Source: Euonymus europaeus (taxonomy: Eukaryota > Streptophyta > Magnoliopsida > Celastrales > Celastraceae). Taken from it: a stretch of 64,000 nucleotides of DNA. This document shows positions 37,791 through 51,530 of this stretch, piece by piece. Location: the NCBI GenBank assembly GCA_963580455.1, contig OY756960.1, positions 10,478,001 to 10,542,000 on the forward strand. The letters are read 5' to 3'. Position 1 is the stretch's first letter; every line of letters begins with the position of its first letter. The notes under the pieces were generated by a model. The model made no database searches and was not told where the DNA came from. It saw nothing but the letters and a program-made list of their open reading frames with translations. A program made the translations under genes and the position numbers.

Positions 37791-39489
37791 CAGTGTACAC
37801 ATTTTATTGTTCTTCTATGTCAAATTTTACGTGTATAAGCTTCCTAGATTACTTCGATGCAAAAACAACTCATATCTATGCCAAATGGACAAAAACCGTT
37901 AAAAGCCCCTCCATAGATAGAGTTTTGTAACTTCGGACCGTAAAAGTTGCTCGGTGTACACTTTTTATTGTTCTTCTATGTCAAATTTTACGAGTATAAA
38001 CTTCCTAGATTATTTTGATGCCAAAAGACCACCTTTCTTCGACAAATGAACAAAAACCGATAAAAGCTCCACCATAGATAGAATTGAGCAACTTCGGACC
38101 ATCAAAGTTGCTCGATGTACACATTTTATTGTTTTTTTATGTCAAATTTTACGAGTATAACTTCCTAGATTATTTCGATTCCAAAACACCAACATTCTAT
38201 GAAAAATGGACAAAAACCGTTAAAAGCTCATCCATAGATAGAGTTGAGCAACTTCGGACCATCAATGTTGCTCGGTGTACACTTTTTATTGTTCTTCTAT
38301 GTCAAATTTTACGTGTATAAGCTTCCTAGATTACTTCGATGCAAAAACACCTCATATCTATGCCAAATGGACAAAAATCGTTAAAAGCCCCTCCATAGAT
38401 AGAGTTGAGAAAATTCGGACCATGAAAGTTGCTCGGTGTACACTTTTTATTGTTCTTCTAAGTTAAATTTTACGAGTATAACTTCCTAGATTATTTCGAT
38501 TCCAAAACACCAACTTTTTTTGAAAAATGGGCAAAAACCGTTAAAAGCTCATCCATAGATAGAGTTTAGCAACTTCGGACCATAAAAGTTGCTCGGTGTA
38601 CACTTTTTATTGTTCTTTTATGTCAAATTTTACGAGTATAAGCTTCCTAGATTATTTCGATACCAAAAGACCACCTTTCTTCTACAAATTAACAAAAACC
38701 GATAAAAGCTCCACCATAGATAGAGTAGAGCAACTTCGGACCATCAAAGTTGCTCGTTATACACATTTTATTGTTCTTCTATGTCAAATTTTACGAGTAT
38801 AACTTCCTAGATTATTTCGATTCCAAAACACCAACTTTCTACGCCAAATGGACAAAAACCGTTAAAAGCTCCTCCATAGATAGAGTTGAGCAACTTCGGA
38901 CCATCAATGTTGCTCGGTGTCACTTTTATTGTTCTTCTATGTCAAATTTTACGAGTATAACTTCCTAGATTATTTCGATTCCAAAACACCAACTTTCTAT
39001 GCCAAATGGACAAAAACCGTTAAAAGCTCATCCATAGATAGAGTTTAGCAACTTCGGACCATAAAAGTTGCTCGGTGTACACTTTTTATTGTTCTTTTAT
39101 GTCAAATTTTACGAGTATAAGCTTCCTAGATTATTTTGATGCCAAAAGACCACCTTTCTTCGACAAATGAACAAAAACCGATAAAAGCTCCACCATAGAT
39201 AGAGTTGTGCAACTTCGGACCATCAAAGTTGCTCGGTGTACACATTTTATTGTTCTTTTATGTCAAATTTTACGAGTATAACTTCCTAGATTATTTCGAT
39301 GCCAAAAGACCAACTTTCTATGTCAATTGGACAAAACAGTTAAAAGCTCCTCCAGAGATAGAGTTGAGCAACTTCGGACCATCAATGTTGCTCGGTGTAC
39401 ACTTTTTATTGTTCTTCTATGTCAAATTTTACGTGTATAAGCTTCCTAGATTATTTCGATTCCAAAACACCAACTTTCTATGCCAAATG
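37791..39489 (+). repeat. Satellite units including the CTAAGTTAAATTT variant
   Basis: Contains d, c, i, d, b, h, j, b, c, e and f units. The phase marker is mutated to CTAAGTTAAATTT at about 38459, a change shared with about 44361 and (as AAGTTACAT) 49164. At 38920 a further 1-bp loss gives GTGTCACTTTTATTG, shared with 41309. Satellite only. Confidence 0.8.
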
Positions 39490-41939
39490 TACAAAAACCG
39501 TTAAAGCTCCTCCATAGATAGAGTTGAGCAACTTCGGACCATGAAAGTTGCTCGGTGTACACTTTTTATTGTTCTTCTATGTCAAATTTTACGAGTATAA
39601 CTTTCTAGTTTATTTCGATTCCAAAACACCAACTTTCTTTGAAAAATGGACAAAAACCGTTAAAAGCTCATCCATAGATAGAGTTTAGCAACTTCGGACC
39701 ATAAAAGTTGCTCGGTGTACACTTTTTATTGTTCTTCTATGTCAAATTTTACGAGTATAAGCTTCCTAGATTATTTTGATGCCCAAAGACCACCTTTCTT
39801 CGACAAATGAACAAAAACCGATAAAAGCTCCACCATAGATAGAGTTGAGCAACTTCGGACCATCAAAGTTGCTCGGTGTACACATTTTATTGTTCTTTTA
39901 TGTCAAATTTTACGAGTATAACTTCCTAGATTATTTCGATTCCAAAACACTAACTTTCTTTGAAAAATGGGCAAAAACCGTTAAAAGCTCATCCATAGAT
40001 AGAGTTTAGCAACTTCAGACCATAAAAGTTGCTCGGTGTACACTTTTTATTCTTCTTTTATGTCAAATTTTACGAGTATAAGCTTCCTTGATTATTTCGA
40101 TACCAAAAGATTCTACAAATTAACAAAAACCGATAAAAGCTCCACCATAGATAGAGTTGAGCAACTTCGGACCATCAAAGTTGCTCGGTATACACATTTT
40201 ATTGTTCTTTTATGTCAAATTTTACGAGTATAACTTCCTAGATTATTTCGATTCCAAAACACCAACTTTCTACGCCAAATGGACAAAAACCGTTAAAAGC
40301 TCCTCCATAGATAGAGTTGTGCAACTTCGGACCATCAATGTTGCTCGGTGTCACTTTTTATTGTTCTTCTATGTCAAATTTTACGAGTATAACTTCCTAG
40401 ATTATTTCGATTCCAAAACACCAACTTTCTATGCCAAATGGACAAAAACCGTTAAAGCTCCTCCATAAATAGAGTTGAGCAACTTCGGACCATGAAAGTT
40501 GCTCGGTGTACACTTTTTATTGTTCTTCTATGTCAAATTTTACGAGTATAACTTCCCAAATTATTTCGATTCCAAAACACCAACTTTCTATGCCAAATGG
40601 ACAAAAACCATTAAAGCTCCTCCATAGATAGAGTTGAGCAACTTCGGACCATGAAAGTTGCTCGGTGTACACTTTTTAGTGTTCTTCTATGTCAAAGTTT
40701 ACGAGTATAACTTCCCAAATTATTTCGATTCCAAAACAGCAACTTTCTATGCCAAATGGACAAAAACCGTTAAAGCTCCTCCATAGATAGAGTTGAGCAA
40801 CTTCGGACCATGAAAGTCGCTCGGTGTACACTTTTTATTGTTCTTCTATGTCAAATTTTACGAGTATAACTTCCTAGATTATTTCGATTCCAAAACACCA
40901 ACTTTCTTTGAAAAATGGACAAAAACCGTTAAAAGCTCATCCATAGATAGAGTTTAGCAACTTCGGACCATAAAAGTTGCTCGGTGTACACTTTTTATTG
41001 TTCTTCTATGTCAAATTTTACGAGTATAAGCTTCCTAGATTATTTTGATGCCAAAAGACCACCTTTCTTCGACAAATGAACAAAAACCGATAAAAGCTCC
41101 ACCATAGATAGAATTGAGCAACTTCGGACTATCAAAGTTGCTCGGTGTACACATTTTATTATTTTTTTATGTCAAATTTTATGAGTATAACTTCCTAGAT
41201 TATTTCGATTCCAAAACACCAACATTCTATGAAAAATGGACAAAAACCGTTAAAAGCTCATCCATAGATAGAGTTGAGCAACTTCGGACCATCAATGTTG
41301 CTCGGTGTCACTTTTATTGTTCTTCTATGTCAAATTTTACGAGTATAACTTCCTAGATTATTTCGATTCCAAAACACCAATTTTCTATGCCAAATGGACA
41401 AAAACCGTTAAAAGCTCATCCATAGATAGAGTTTAGCAACTTCGGACCATAAAAGTTGCTCGGTGTACACTTTTTATTGTTCTTCTATGTCAAATTTTAC
41501 GAGTATAAGCTTCCTAGATTATTTTGATGCCAAAAGACCACCTTTCTTCGACAAATGAACAAAAACCGATAAAAGCTCCACCATAGATAGAGTTGAGCAA
41601 CTTCGGACCATCAAAGTTGCTCAGTGTACACATTTTATTGTTCTTTTATGTCAAATTTTACGAGTATAACTTCCTAGATTATTTCGATTCCAAAACACCA
41701 ACTTTCTTTGAAAAATGGGCAAAAACCGTTAAAAGCTCATCCATAGATAGAGTTTAGCAACTTCGGACCATAAAAGTTGCTCGGTGTACACTTTTTATTG
41801 TTCTTTTATGTCAAATTTTACGAGTATAAGCTTCCTAGATTATTTTGATGCCAAAAGACCACCTTTCTTCGACAAATGAACAAAAACCGATAAAAGCTCC
41901 ACCATAGATAGAGTTGTGCAACTTCGCACCATCAAAGTT
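39490..41939 (+). repeat. Downstream copy of the 3.5-kb-spaced block
   Basis: Counterpart of 35970-37790, followed by b, c, b and c units. The h unit at 40076-40130 lacks CCACCTTTC (9 bp). The same deletion is in the h unit at about 42820, 2,709 bp away, so 39.2-40.5 and 41.9-43.2 kb are also copies of one another. Confidence 0.8.
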
Positions 41940-44900
41940 GCTCGGTGTACACATTTTATTGTTCTTTTATGTCAAATTTTACGAGTATAACTTCCTAGAT
42001 TATTTCGATGCCAAAAGACCAACTTTCTATGTCAATTGGACAAAACCGTTAAAAGCTCCTCCAGAGATAGAGTTGAGCAACTTCGGACCATCAATGTTGC
42101 TCGGTGTACACTTTTTATTGTTCTTCTATGTCAAATTTTACGTGTATAAGCTTCCTAGATTATTTTGATTCCAAAACACCAACTTTCTATGCCAAATGTA
42201 CAAAAACCGTTAAAGCTCCTCCATAGATAGAGTTGAGCAACTTCGGACCATGAAAGTTGCTCGGTGTACACTTTTTATTGTTCTTCTATGTCAAATTTTA
42301 CGAGTATAACTTTCTAGTTTATTTCGATTCCAAAACACCAACTTTCTTTGAAAAATGGACAAAAACCGTTAAAAGCTCATCCATAGATAGAGTTTAGCAA
42401 CTTCGGACCATAAAAGTTGCTCGGTGTACACTTTTTATTGTTCTTCTATGTCAAATTTTACGAGTATAAGCTTCCTAGATTATTTTGATGCCAAAAGACC
42501 ACCTTTCTTCGACAAATGAACAAAAACCGATAAAAGCTCCACCATAGATAGAGTTGAGCAACTTCGGACCATCAAAGTTGCTCGGTGTACACATTTTATT
42601 GTTCTTTTATGTCAAATTTTACGAGTATAACTTCCTAGATTATTTCGATTCCAAAACACGAACTTTCTTTGAAAAATGGGCAAAAACCGTTAAAAGCTCA
42701 TCCATAGATAGAGTTTAGCAACTTCAGACCATAAAAGTTGCTCGGTGTACACTTTTTATTGTTCTTTTATGTCAAATTTTACGAGTATAAGCTTCCTAGA
42801 TTATTTCGATACCAAAAGATTCTACAAATTAACAAAAACCGATAAAAGCTCCACCATAGATAGAGTTGAGCAACTTCGGACCATCAAAGTTGCTCGGTAT
42901 ACACATTTTATTGTTCTTTTATGTCAAATTTTACGTGTATAACTTCCTAGATTATTTCGATTCCAAAACACCAACTTTCTACGCCAAATGGACAAAAACC
43001 GTTAAAAGCTCCTCCATAGATAGAGTTGAGCAACTTCGGACCATCAATGTTGCTCGGTGTCACTTTTTATTGTTCTTCTATGTCAAATTTTACGAGTATA
43101 ACTTCCTAGATTATTTCGATTCCAAAACACCAACTTTCTATGCCAAATGGACAAAAACCGTTAAAGCTCCTCCATAGATAGAGTTGAGCAACTTCGGACC
43201 ATGAAAGTTGCTCGGTGTACACTTTTTAGTGTTCTTCTATGTCAAATTTTACGAGTATAACTTCCCAAATTATTTCGATTCCAAAACACCAACTTTCTAT
43301 GCCAAATGGACAAAAACCGTTAAAGCTCCTCCATAGATAGAGTTGAGCAACTTCGGACCATGAAAGTCGCTCGGTGTACACTTTTTATAGTTCTTCTATG
43401 TCAAATTTTACGAGTATAACTTCCTAGATTATTTCGATTCCAAAACACCAACTTTCTTTGAAAAATGGACAAAAACCGTTAAAAGCTCATCCATAGATAG
43501 AGTTTAGCAACTTCGGACCATAAAAGTTGCTCGGTGTACACTTTTTATTGTTCTTCTATGTCAAATTTTACGAGTATAAGCTTCCTAGATTATTTTGATG
43601 CCAAAAGACCACCTTTCTTCGACAAATGAACAAAAACCGATAAAAGCTCCACCATAGATAGAATTGAGCAACTTCGGACCATCAAAGTTGCTCGGTGTAC
43701 ACATTTTATTGTTCTTCTATGTCAAATTTTACGTGTATAAGCTTCCTAGATTACTTCGATGCAAAAACAACTCATATCTATGCCAAATGGACAAAAACCG
43801 TTAAAAGCCCCTCCATAGATAGAGTTTTGCAACTTCGGACCGTAAAAGTTGCTCGGTGTACACTTTTTATTGTTCTTCTATGTCAAATTTTACGAGTATA
43901 AGCTTCCTAGATTATTTTGATGCCAAAAGACCACCTTTCTTCGACAAATGAACAAAAACCGATAAAAGCTCCACCATAGATAGAATTGAGCAACTTCGGA
44001 CCATCAAAGTTGCTCGATGTACACATTTTATTGTTTTTTTATGTCAAATTTTACGAGTATAACTTCCTAGATTATTTCGATTCCAAAACACCAACATTCT
44101 ATGAAAAATGGACAAAAACCGTTAAAAGCTCATCCATAGATAGAGTTGAGCAACTTCGGACCATCAATGTTGCTCGGTGTACACTTTTTATTGTTCTTCT
44201 ATGTCAAATTTTACGTGTATAAGCTTCCTAGATTACTTCGATGCAAAAACACCTCATATCTATGCCAAATGGACAAAAATTGTTAAAAGCCCCTCCATAG
44301 ATAGAGTTGAGAAAATTCGGACCATGAAAGTTGCTCGGTGTACACTTTTTATTGTTCTTCTAAGTTAAATTTTACGAGTATAACTTCCTAGATTATTTCG
44401 ATTCCAAAACACCAACTTTTTTTGAAAAATAGGCAAAAACCGTTAAAAGCTCATCCATAGATAGAGTTTAGCAACTTCGGACCATAAAAGTTGCTCGGTG
44501 TACACTTTTTATTGTTCTTCTATGTCAAATTTTACGTGTATAAGCTTCCTAGATTACTTCGATGCAAAAACACCTCATATCTATGCCAAATGGACAAAAA
44601 TCGTTAAAAGCCCCTCCATAGATAGAGTTGAGAAAATTCGGACCATGAAAGTTGCTCGGTGTACACTTTTTATTGTTCTTCTATGTCAAATTTTACGAGT
44701 ATAACTTCCTAGATTATTTCGATTCCAAAACACCAACTTTCTTTGAAAAATGGACAAAAACCGTTAAAAGCTCATCCATAGATAGAGTTTAGCAACTTCG
44801 GACCATAAAAGTTGCTCGGTGTACACTTCTTATTGTTCTTCTATGTCAAATTTTACGAGTATAAGCTTCCTAGATTATTTTGATGCCAAAAGACCACCTT

Positions 44901-46730
44901 TCTTCGACAAATGAACAAAAACCGATAAAAGCTCCACCATAGATAGAATTGAGCAACTTCGGACCATCAAAGTTGCTCGGTGTACACATTTTATTGTTCT
45001 TTTATGTCAAATTTTACGAGTATAACTTCCTAGATTATTTCGATTCCAAAACACCAACTTTCTATGAAAAATGGACAAAAACCGTTAAAAGCTCATCCAT
45101 AGATAGAGTTGAGCAACTTCGGACCATCAAAGTTGCTCGGTGTCACTTTTTATTGTTCTTCTATGTCAAATTTTACGAGTATAACTTCCTAGATTATTTC
45201 GATGCCAAAACACCAACTTTCTATGTCAATTGGACAAAACCGTTAAAGCTCCTCCATAGATAGAGTTGAGCAACTTCGGACCATGAAAGTTGCTCGGTGT
45301 ACACTTTTTATTGTTCTTCTATGTCAAATTTTACGAGTATAACTTCCTAGATTATTTCGATTCCAAAACACCAACTTTCTTTGAAAAATGGACAAAAACC
45401 GTTAAAAGCTCATCCATAGATAGAGTTTAGCAACTTCGGACCATAAAAGTTGCTCGGTGTACACTTTTTATTGTTCTTCTATGTCAAATTTTACGAGTAT
45501 AAGCTTCCTAGATTATTTTGATGCCAAAAGACCACCTTTCTTCGACAAATGAACAAAAACCGATAAAAGCTCCACCATAGATAGAGTTGAGCAACTTCGG
45601 ACCATCAAAGTTGCTCGGTGTACACATTTTATTGTTCTTTTATGTCAAATTTTACGAGTATAACTTCCTAGATTATTTCGATTCCAAAACACCAACTTTC
45701 TTTGAAAAATGGGCAAAAACCGTTAAAAGCTCATCCATAGATAGAGTTTAGCAACTTCGGACCATAAAAGTTGCTCGGTGTACACTTTTTATTGTTCTTT
45801 TATGTCAAATTTTACGAGTATAAGCTTCCTAGATTATTTCGATACCAAAAGACCACCTTTCTTCTACAAATTAACAAAAACCGATAAAAGCACCACCATA
45901 GATAGAGTTGAGCAACTTCGGACCATCAAAGTTGCTCGGTATACACTTTTTATTGTTCTTTTATGTCAAATTTTACGAGTATAACTTCCTAGATTATTTC
46001 GATTCCAAAACACCAACTTTCTACGCCAAATGGACAAAAACCGTTAAAAGCTCCTCCATAGATAGAGTTGAGCAACTTCGGACCATCAATGTTGCTCGGT
46101 GTCACTTTTTATTGTTCTTCTATGTCAAATTTTACGAGTATAACTTCCTAGATTATTTCGATTCCAAAACACCAACTTTCTATGCCAAATAGACAAAAAC
46201 CGTTAAATCTCCTCCATAGATAGAGTTGAGCAACTTCGGACCATGAAAGTTGCTCGGTGTACACTTTTTAGTGTTCTTCTATGTCAAATTTTACGAGTAT
46301 AACTTCCCAAATTATTTCGATTCCAAAACACCAACTTTCTATGCCAAATGGACAAATACCGTTAAAGCTCCTCCATAGATAGAGTTGAGCAACTTCGGAC
46401 CATGAAAGTTGCTCGGTGTACACTTTTTATTGTTCTTCTATGTCAAATTTTACGAGTATAACTTCCTAGATTATTTCGATTCCAAAACACCAACTTTCTT
46501 TGAAAAATGGACAAAAACCGTTAAAAGCTCATCCATAGATAGAGTTTAGCAACTTCGGACCATAAACGTTGCTCGGTGTACACTTTTTATTGTTCTTCTA
46601 TGTCAAATTTTACGAGTATAAGCTTCCTAGATTATTTTGATGCCAAAAGACCACCTTTCTTCCACAAATGAGTAAAAACCGATAAAAGCTCCACCATAGA
46701 TAGAATTGAGCAACTTCGGACCATCAAAGT
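41940..46730 (+). repeat. 4.8-kb tandem duplication, copy 1 (about 30 monomers)
   Basis: Aligns with 46731-51530. The offset is 4,792 bp before and 4,801 bp after a 9-bp deletion in this copy's h unit (about 42820). Shared private markers are ATGTACAAAAACC (42196/46988), GAGTTTTGCAACTT, AACAACTCATATC, CAACATTCTATG, TAAGTTA, GTACACTTCTTATTG, GTTAAATCTCC, GACAAATACCG, CCATAAACG and TTCCACAAATGAGTAAA. By contrast 46.2 kb has CCAAATAGACAAA where copy 2 has CCAAATGGACAAA. Confidence 0.88.
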
Positions 46731-49700
46731 TGCTCAGTGTACACATTTTATTGTTCTTTTATGTCAAATTTTACGAGTATAACTTCCTAGATTATTTCGA
46801 TGCCAAAAGACCAACTTTCTATGTCAATTGGACAAAACCGTTAAAAGCTCCTCCAGAGATAGAGTTGAGCAACTTCGGACCATCAATGTTGCTCGGTGTA
46901 CACTTTTTATTGTTCTTCTATGTCAAATTTTACGTGTATAAGCTTCCTAGATTATTTCGATTCCAAAACACCAACTTTCTATGCCAAATGTACAAAAACC
47001 GTTAAAGCTCCTCCATAGATAGAGTTGAGCAACTTCGGACCATGAAAGTTGCTCGGTGTACACTTTTTATTGTTCTTCTATGTCAAATTTTACGAGTATA
47101 ACTTTCTAGTTTATTTCGATTCCAAAACACCAACTTTCTTTGAAAAATGGACAAAAACCGTTAAAAGCTCATCCATAGATAGAGTTTAGCAACTTCGGAC
47201 CATAAAAGTTGCTCGGTGTACACTTTTTATTGTTCTTCTATGTCAAATTTTACGAGTATAAGCTTCCTAGATTATTTTGATGCCAAAAGACCACCTTTCT
47301 TCGACAAATGAACAAAAACCGATAAAAGCTCCACCATAGATAGAGTTGAGCAACTTCGGACCATCAAAGTTGCTCGGTGTACACATTTTATTGTTCTTTT
47401 ATGTCAAATTTTACCAGTATAACTTCCTAGATTATTTCGATTCCAAAACACCAACTTTCTTTGAAAAATGGGCAAAAACCGTTAAAAGCTCATCCATAGA
47501 TAGAGTTTAGCAACTTCGGACCATAAAAGTTGCTCGGTGTACACTTTTTATTGTTCTTTTATGTCAAATTTTACGAGTATAAGCTTCCAAGATTATTTCG
47601 ATACCAAAAGACTACCTTTCTTCTACAAATTAACAAAAACCGATAAAAGCTCCACCATAGATAGAGTTGAGCAACTTCGGACCATCAAAGTTGCTCGGTA
47701 TACACATTTTATTGTTCTTTTATGTCAAATTTTACGAGTATAACTTCCTAGATTATCTCGATTCCAAAACACCAACTTTCTACGCCAAATGGACAAAAAC
47801 CGTTAAAAGCTCCTCCATAGATAGAGTTGAGCAACTTCGGACCATCAATGTTGCTCGGTGTCACTTTTTATTGTTCTTCTATGTCAAATTTTACGAGTAT
47901 AACCTCCTAGATTATTTCGATTCCAAAACACCAACTTTCTATGCCAAATGGACAAAAACCGTTAAAGCTCCTCCATAGATAGAGTTGAGCAACTTCGGAC
48001 CATGAAAGTTGCTCGGTGTACACTTTTTGGTGTTCTTCTATGTCAAATTTTACGAGTATAACTTCCCAAATTATTTCGATTCCAAAACACCAACTTTCTA
48101 TGCCAAATGGACAAAAACCGTTAAAGCTCCTCCATAGATAGAGTTGGGCAACTTCGGACCATGAAAGTCGCTCGGTGTACACTTTTTATTGTTCTTCTAT
48201 GTCAAATTTTACGAGTGTAACTTCCTAGATTATTTCGATTCCAAAACACCAACTTTCTTTGAAAAATGGACAAAAACCGTTAAAAGCTCATCCATAGATA
48301 AAGTTTAGCAACTTCGGACCATAAAAGTTGCTCGGTGTACACTTTTTATTGTTCTTCTATGTCAAATTTTACGAGTATAAGCTTCCTAGATTATTTTGAT
48401 GCCAAAAGACCACCTTTCTTCGACAAATGAACAAAAACCGATAAAAGCTCCACCATAGATAGAATTGAGCAACTTCGGACCATCAAAGTTGCTCGGTGTA
48501 CACATTTTATTGTTCTTCTATGTCAAATTTTACGTGTATAAGCTTCCTAGATTACTTCGATGCAAAAACAACTCATATCTATGCCAAATGGACAAAAACC
48601 GTTAAAAGCCCCTCCATAGATAGAGTTTTGCAACTTCAGACCGTAAAAGTTGCTCGGTGTACACTTTTTATTGTTCTTCTATGTCAAATTTTACGAGTAT
48701 AAGCTTCCTAGATTATTTTGATGCCAAAAGACCACCTTTCTTCGACAAATGAACAAAAACCGATAAAAGCTCCACCATAGATAGAATTGAGCAACTTCGG
48801 ACCATCAAAGTTGCTCGATGTACACATTTTATTGTTTTTTTATGTCAAATTTTACGAGTATAACTTCCTAGATTATTTCAATTCCAAAACACCAACATTC
48901 TATGAAAAATGGACAAAAACCGTTAAAAGCTCATCCATAGATAGAGTTGAGCAACTTCGGACCATCAATGTTGCTCGGTGTACACTTTTTATTGTTCTTC
49001 TATGTCAAATTTTACGTGTATAAGCTTCCTAGATTACTTCGATGCAAAAACACCTCATATCTATGCCAAATGGACAAAAATCGTTTAATGCCCCTCCATA
49101 GATAGAGTTGAGAAAATTCGGACCACGAAAGTTGCTCGGTGTACACTTTTTATTGTTCTTCTAAGTTACATTTTACGAGTATAACTTCCTAGATTATTTC
49201 GATTCCAAAACACCAACTTTTTTTGAAAAATGGGCAAAAACCGTTAAAAGCTCATCCATAGATAGAGTTTAGCAACTTCGGACCATAAAAGTTGCTCGGT
49301 GTACACTTTTTATTGTTCTTCTATGTCAAATTTTACGTGTATAAGCTTCCTAGATTACTTCGCTGCAAAAACACCTCATATCTATGCCAAATGGGCAAAA
49401 ATCGTTAAAAGCCCCTCCATAGATAGAGTTGAGAAAATTCGGACCATGAAAGTTGCTCGGTGTACACTTTTTATTGTTCTTCTATGTCAAATTTTACGAG
49501 TATAACTTCCTAGATTATTTCGATTCCAAAACACCAACTTTCTTTGAAAAATGGACAAAAACCGTTAAAAGCACATCCATAGATAGAGTTTAGCAACTTC
49601 GGACCATAAAAGTTGCTCGGTGTACACTTCTTATTGTTCTTCTATGTCAAATTTTACGAGTATAAGCTTCCTAGATTATTTTGATGCCAAAAGACCACCT

Positions 49701-51530
49701 TTCTTCGACAAATGAACAAAAACCGATAAAAGCTCCACCATAGATAGAATTGAGCAACTTCGGACCATCAAAGTTGCTCGGTGTACACATTTTATTGTTC
49801 TTTTATGTCAAATTTTACGAGTATAACTTCCTAGATTATTTCGATTCCAAAACACCAACTTTCTATGAAAAATGGACAAAAACCGTTAAAAGCTCATCCA
49901 TAGATAGAGTTGAGCAACTTCGGACCATCAAAGTTGCTCGGTGTCACTTTTTATTGTTCTTCTATGTCAAATTTTACGAGTATAACTTCCTAGATTATTT
50001 CGATGCCAAAACACCAACTTTCTATGTCAATTGGACAAAACCGTTAAAAGCTCCTCCATAGATAGAGTTGAGCAACTTCGGACCATCAATGTTGCTCGGT
50101 GTACACTTTTTATTGTTCTTCTATGTCAAATTTTACGTGTATAAGCTTCCTAGATTATTTCGATTCCAAAACACCAACTTTTTATGCCAAATGGACAAAA
50201 ACCGTTAAAGCTCCTCCATAGATAGAGTTGAGCAACTTCGGACCATGAAAGTTGCTCGGTGTACACTTTTTATTGTTCTTCTATGTCAAATTTTACGAGT
50301 ATAACTTCCTAGATTATTTCGATTCCAAAACACCAACTTTCTTTGAAAAATGGACAAAAACCGTTAAAAGCTCATCCATAGATAGAGTTTAGCAACTTCG
50401 GACCATAAAAGTTGCTCGGTGTACACTTTTTATTGTTCTTCTATGTCAAATTTTACGAGTATAAGCTTCCTAGATTATTTTGATGCCAAAAGACCACCTT
50501 TCTTCGACAAATGAACAAAAACCGATAAAAGCTCCACCATAGATAGAGTTGAGCAACTTCGGACCATCAAAGTTGCTCGGTGTACACATTTTATTGTTCT
50601 TTTATGTCAAATTTTACGAGTATAACTTCCTAGATTATTTCGATTCCAAAACACCAACTTTCTTTGAAAAATGGGCAAAAACCGTTAAAAGCTCATCCAT
50701 AGATAGAGTTTAGCAACTTCGGACAATAAAAGTTGCTCGGTGTACACTTTTTATTGTTCTTTTATGTCAAATTTTACGAGTATAAGCTTCCTAGATTATT
50801 TCGATACCAAAAGACCACCTTTCTTCTACAAATTAACAAAAACCGATAAAAGCTCCACCATAGATAGAGTTGAGCAACTTCGGACCATCAATGTTGCTCG
50901 GTGTCACTTTTTATTGTTCTTCTATGTCAAATTTTACGAGTATAACTTCCTAGATTATTTCGATTCCAAAACACCAACTTTCTATGCCAAATGGACAAAA
51001 ACCGTTAAATCTCCTCCATAGATAGAGTTGAGCAACTTCGGACCATGAAAGTTGCTCGGTGTACACTTTTTAGTGTTCTTCTATGTCAAATTTTACGAGT
51101 ATAACTTCCCAAATTATTTCGATTCCAAAACACCAACTTTCTATGCCAAATGGACAAATACCGTTAAAGCTCCTCCATAGATAGAGTTTAGCAACTTCGG
51201 ACCATGAAAGTTGCTCGGTGTACACTTTTTATTGTTCTTCTATGTCAAATTTTACGAGTATAACTTCCTAGATTATTTCGATTCCAAAACACCAACTTTC
51301 TTTGAAAAATGGACAAAAACCGTTAAAAGCTCATCCATAGATAGAGTTTAGCAACTTCGGACCATAAACGTTGCTCGGTGTACACTTTTTATTGTTCTTC
51401 TATGTCAAATTTTACGAGTATAAGCTTCCTAGATTATTTTGATGCCAAAAGACCACCTTTCTTCCACAAATGAGTAAAAACCGATAAAAGCTCCACCATA
51501 GATATAATTGAGGAACTTCGGACCATCAAA
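46731..51530 (+). repeat. 4.8-kb tandem duplication, copy 2
   Basis: Adjacent to copy 1. Copy-specific changes include CCTTTAATGCCCC at about 49083, a CGCTGCAAAAACACC change at about 49362, and a shortened h-j region near 50870, where h is joined directly to the CATCAATG/GTGTCAC tail with one unit missing relative to 45908-46100. The 30-unit match stops where copy 1 is followed by type e and copy 2 by type i (about 51590). Confidence 0.88.

Noticed and set aside
47907..48182. Minus-strand frames in the satellite (also 54796-54978, 55915-56097, 59112-59294, 60231-60413)
   Set aside because: Reverse readings of the monomer that recur with the HORs; no independent coding evidence.
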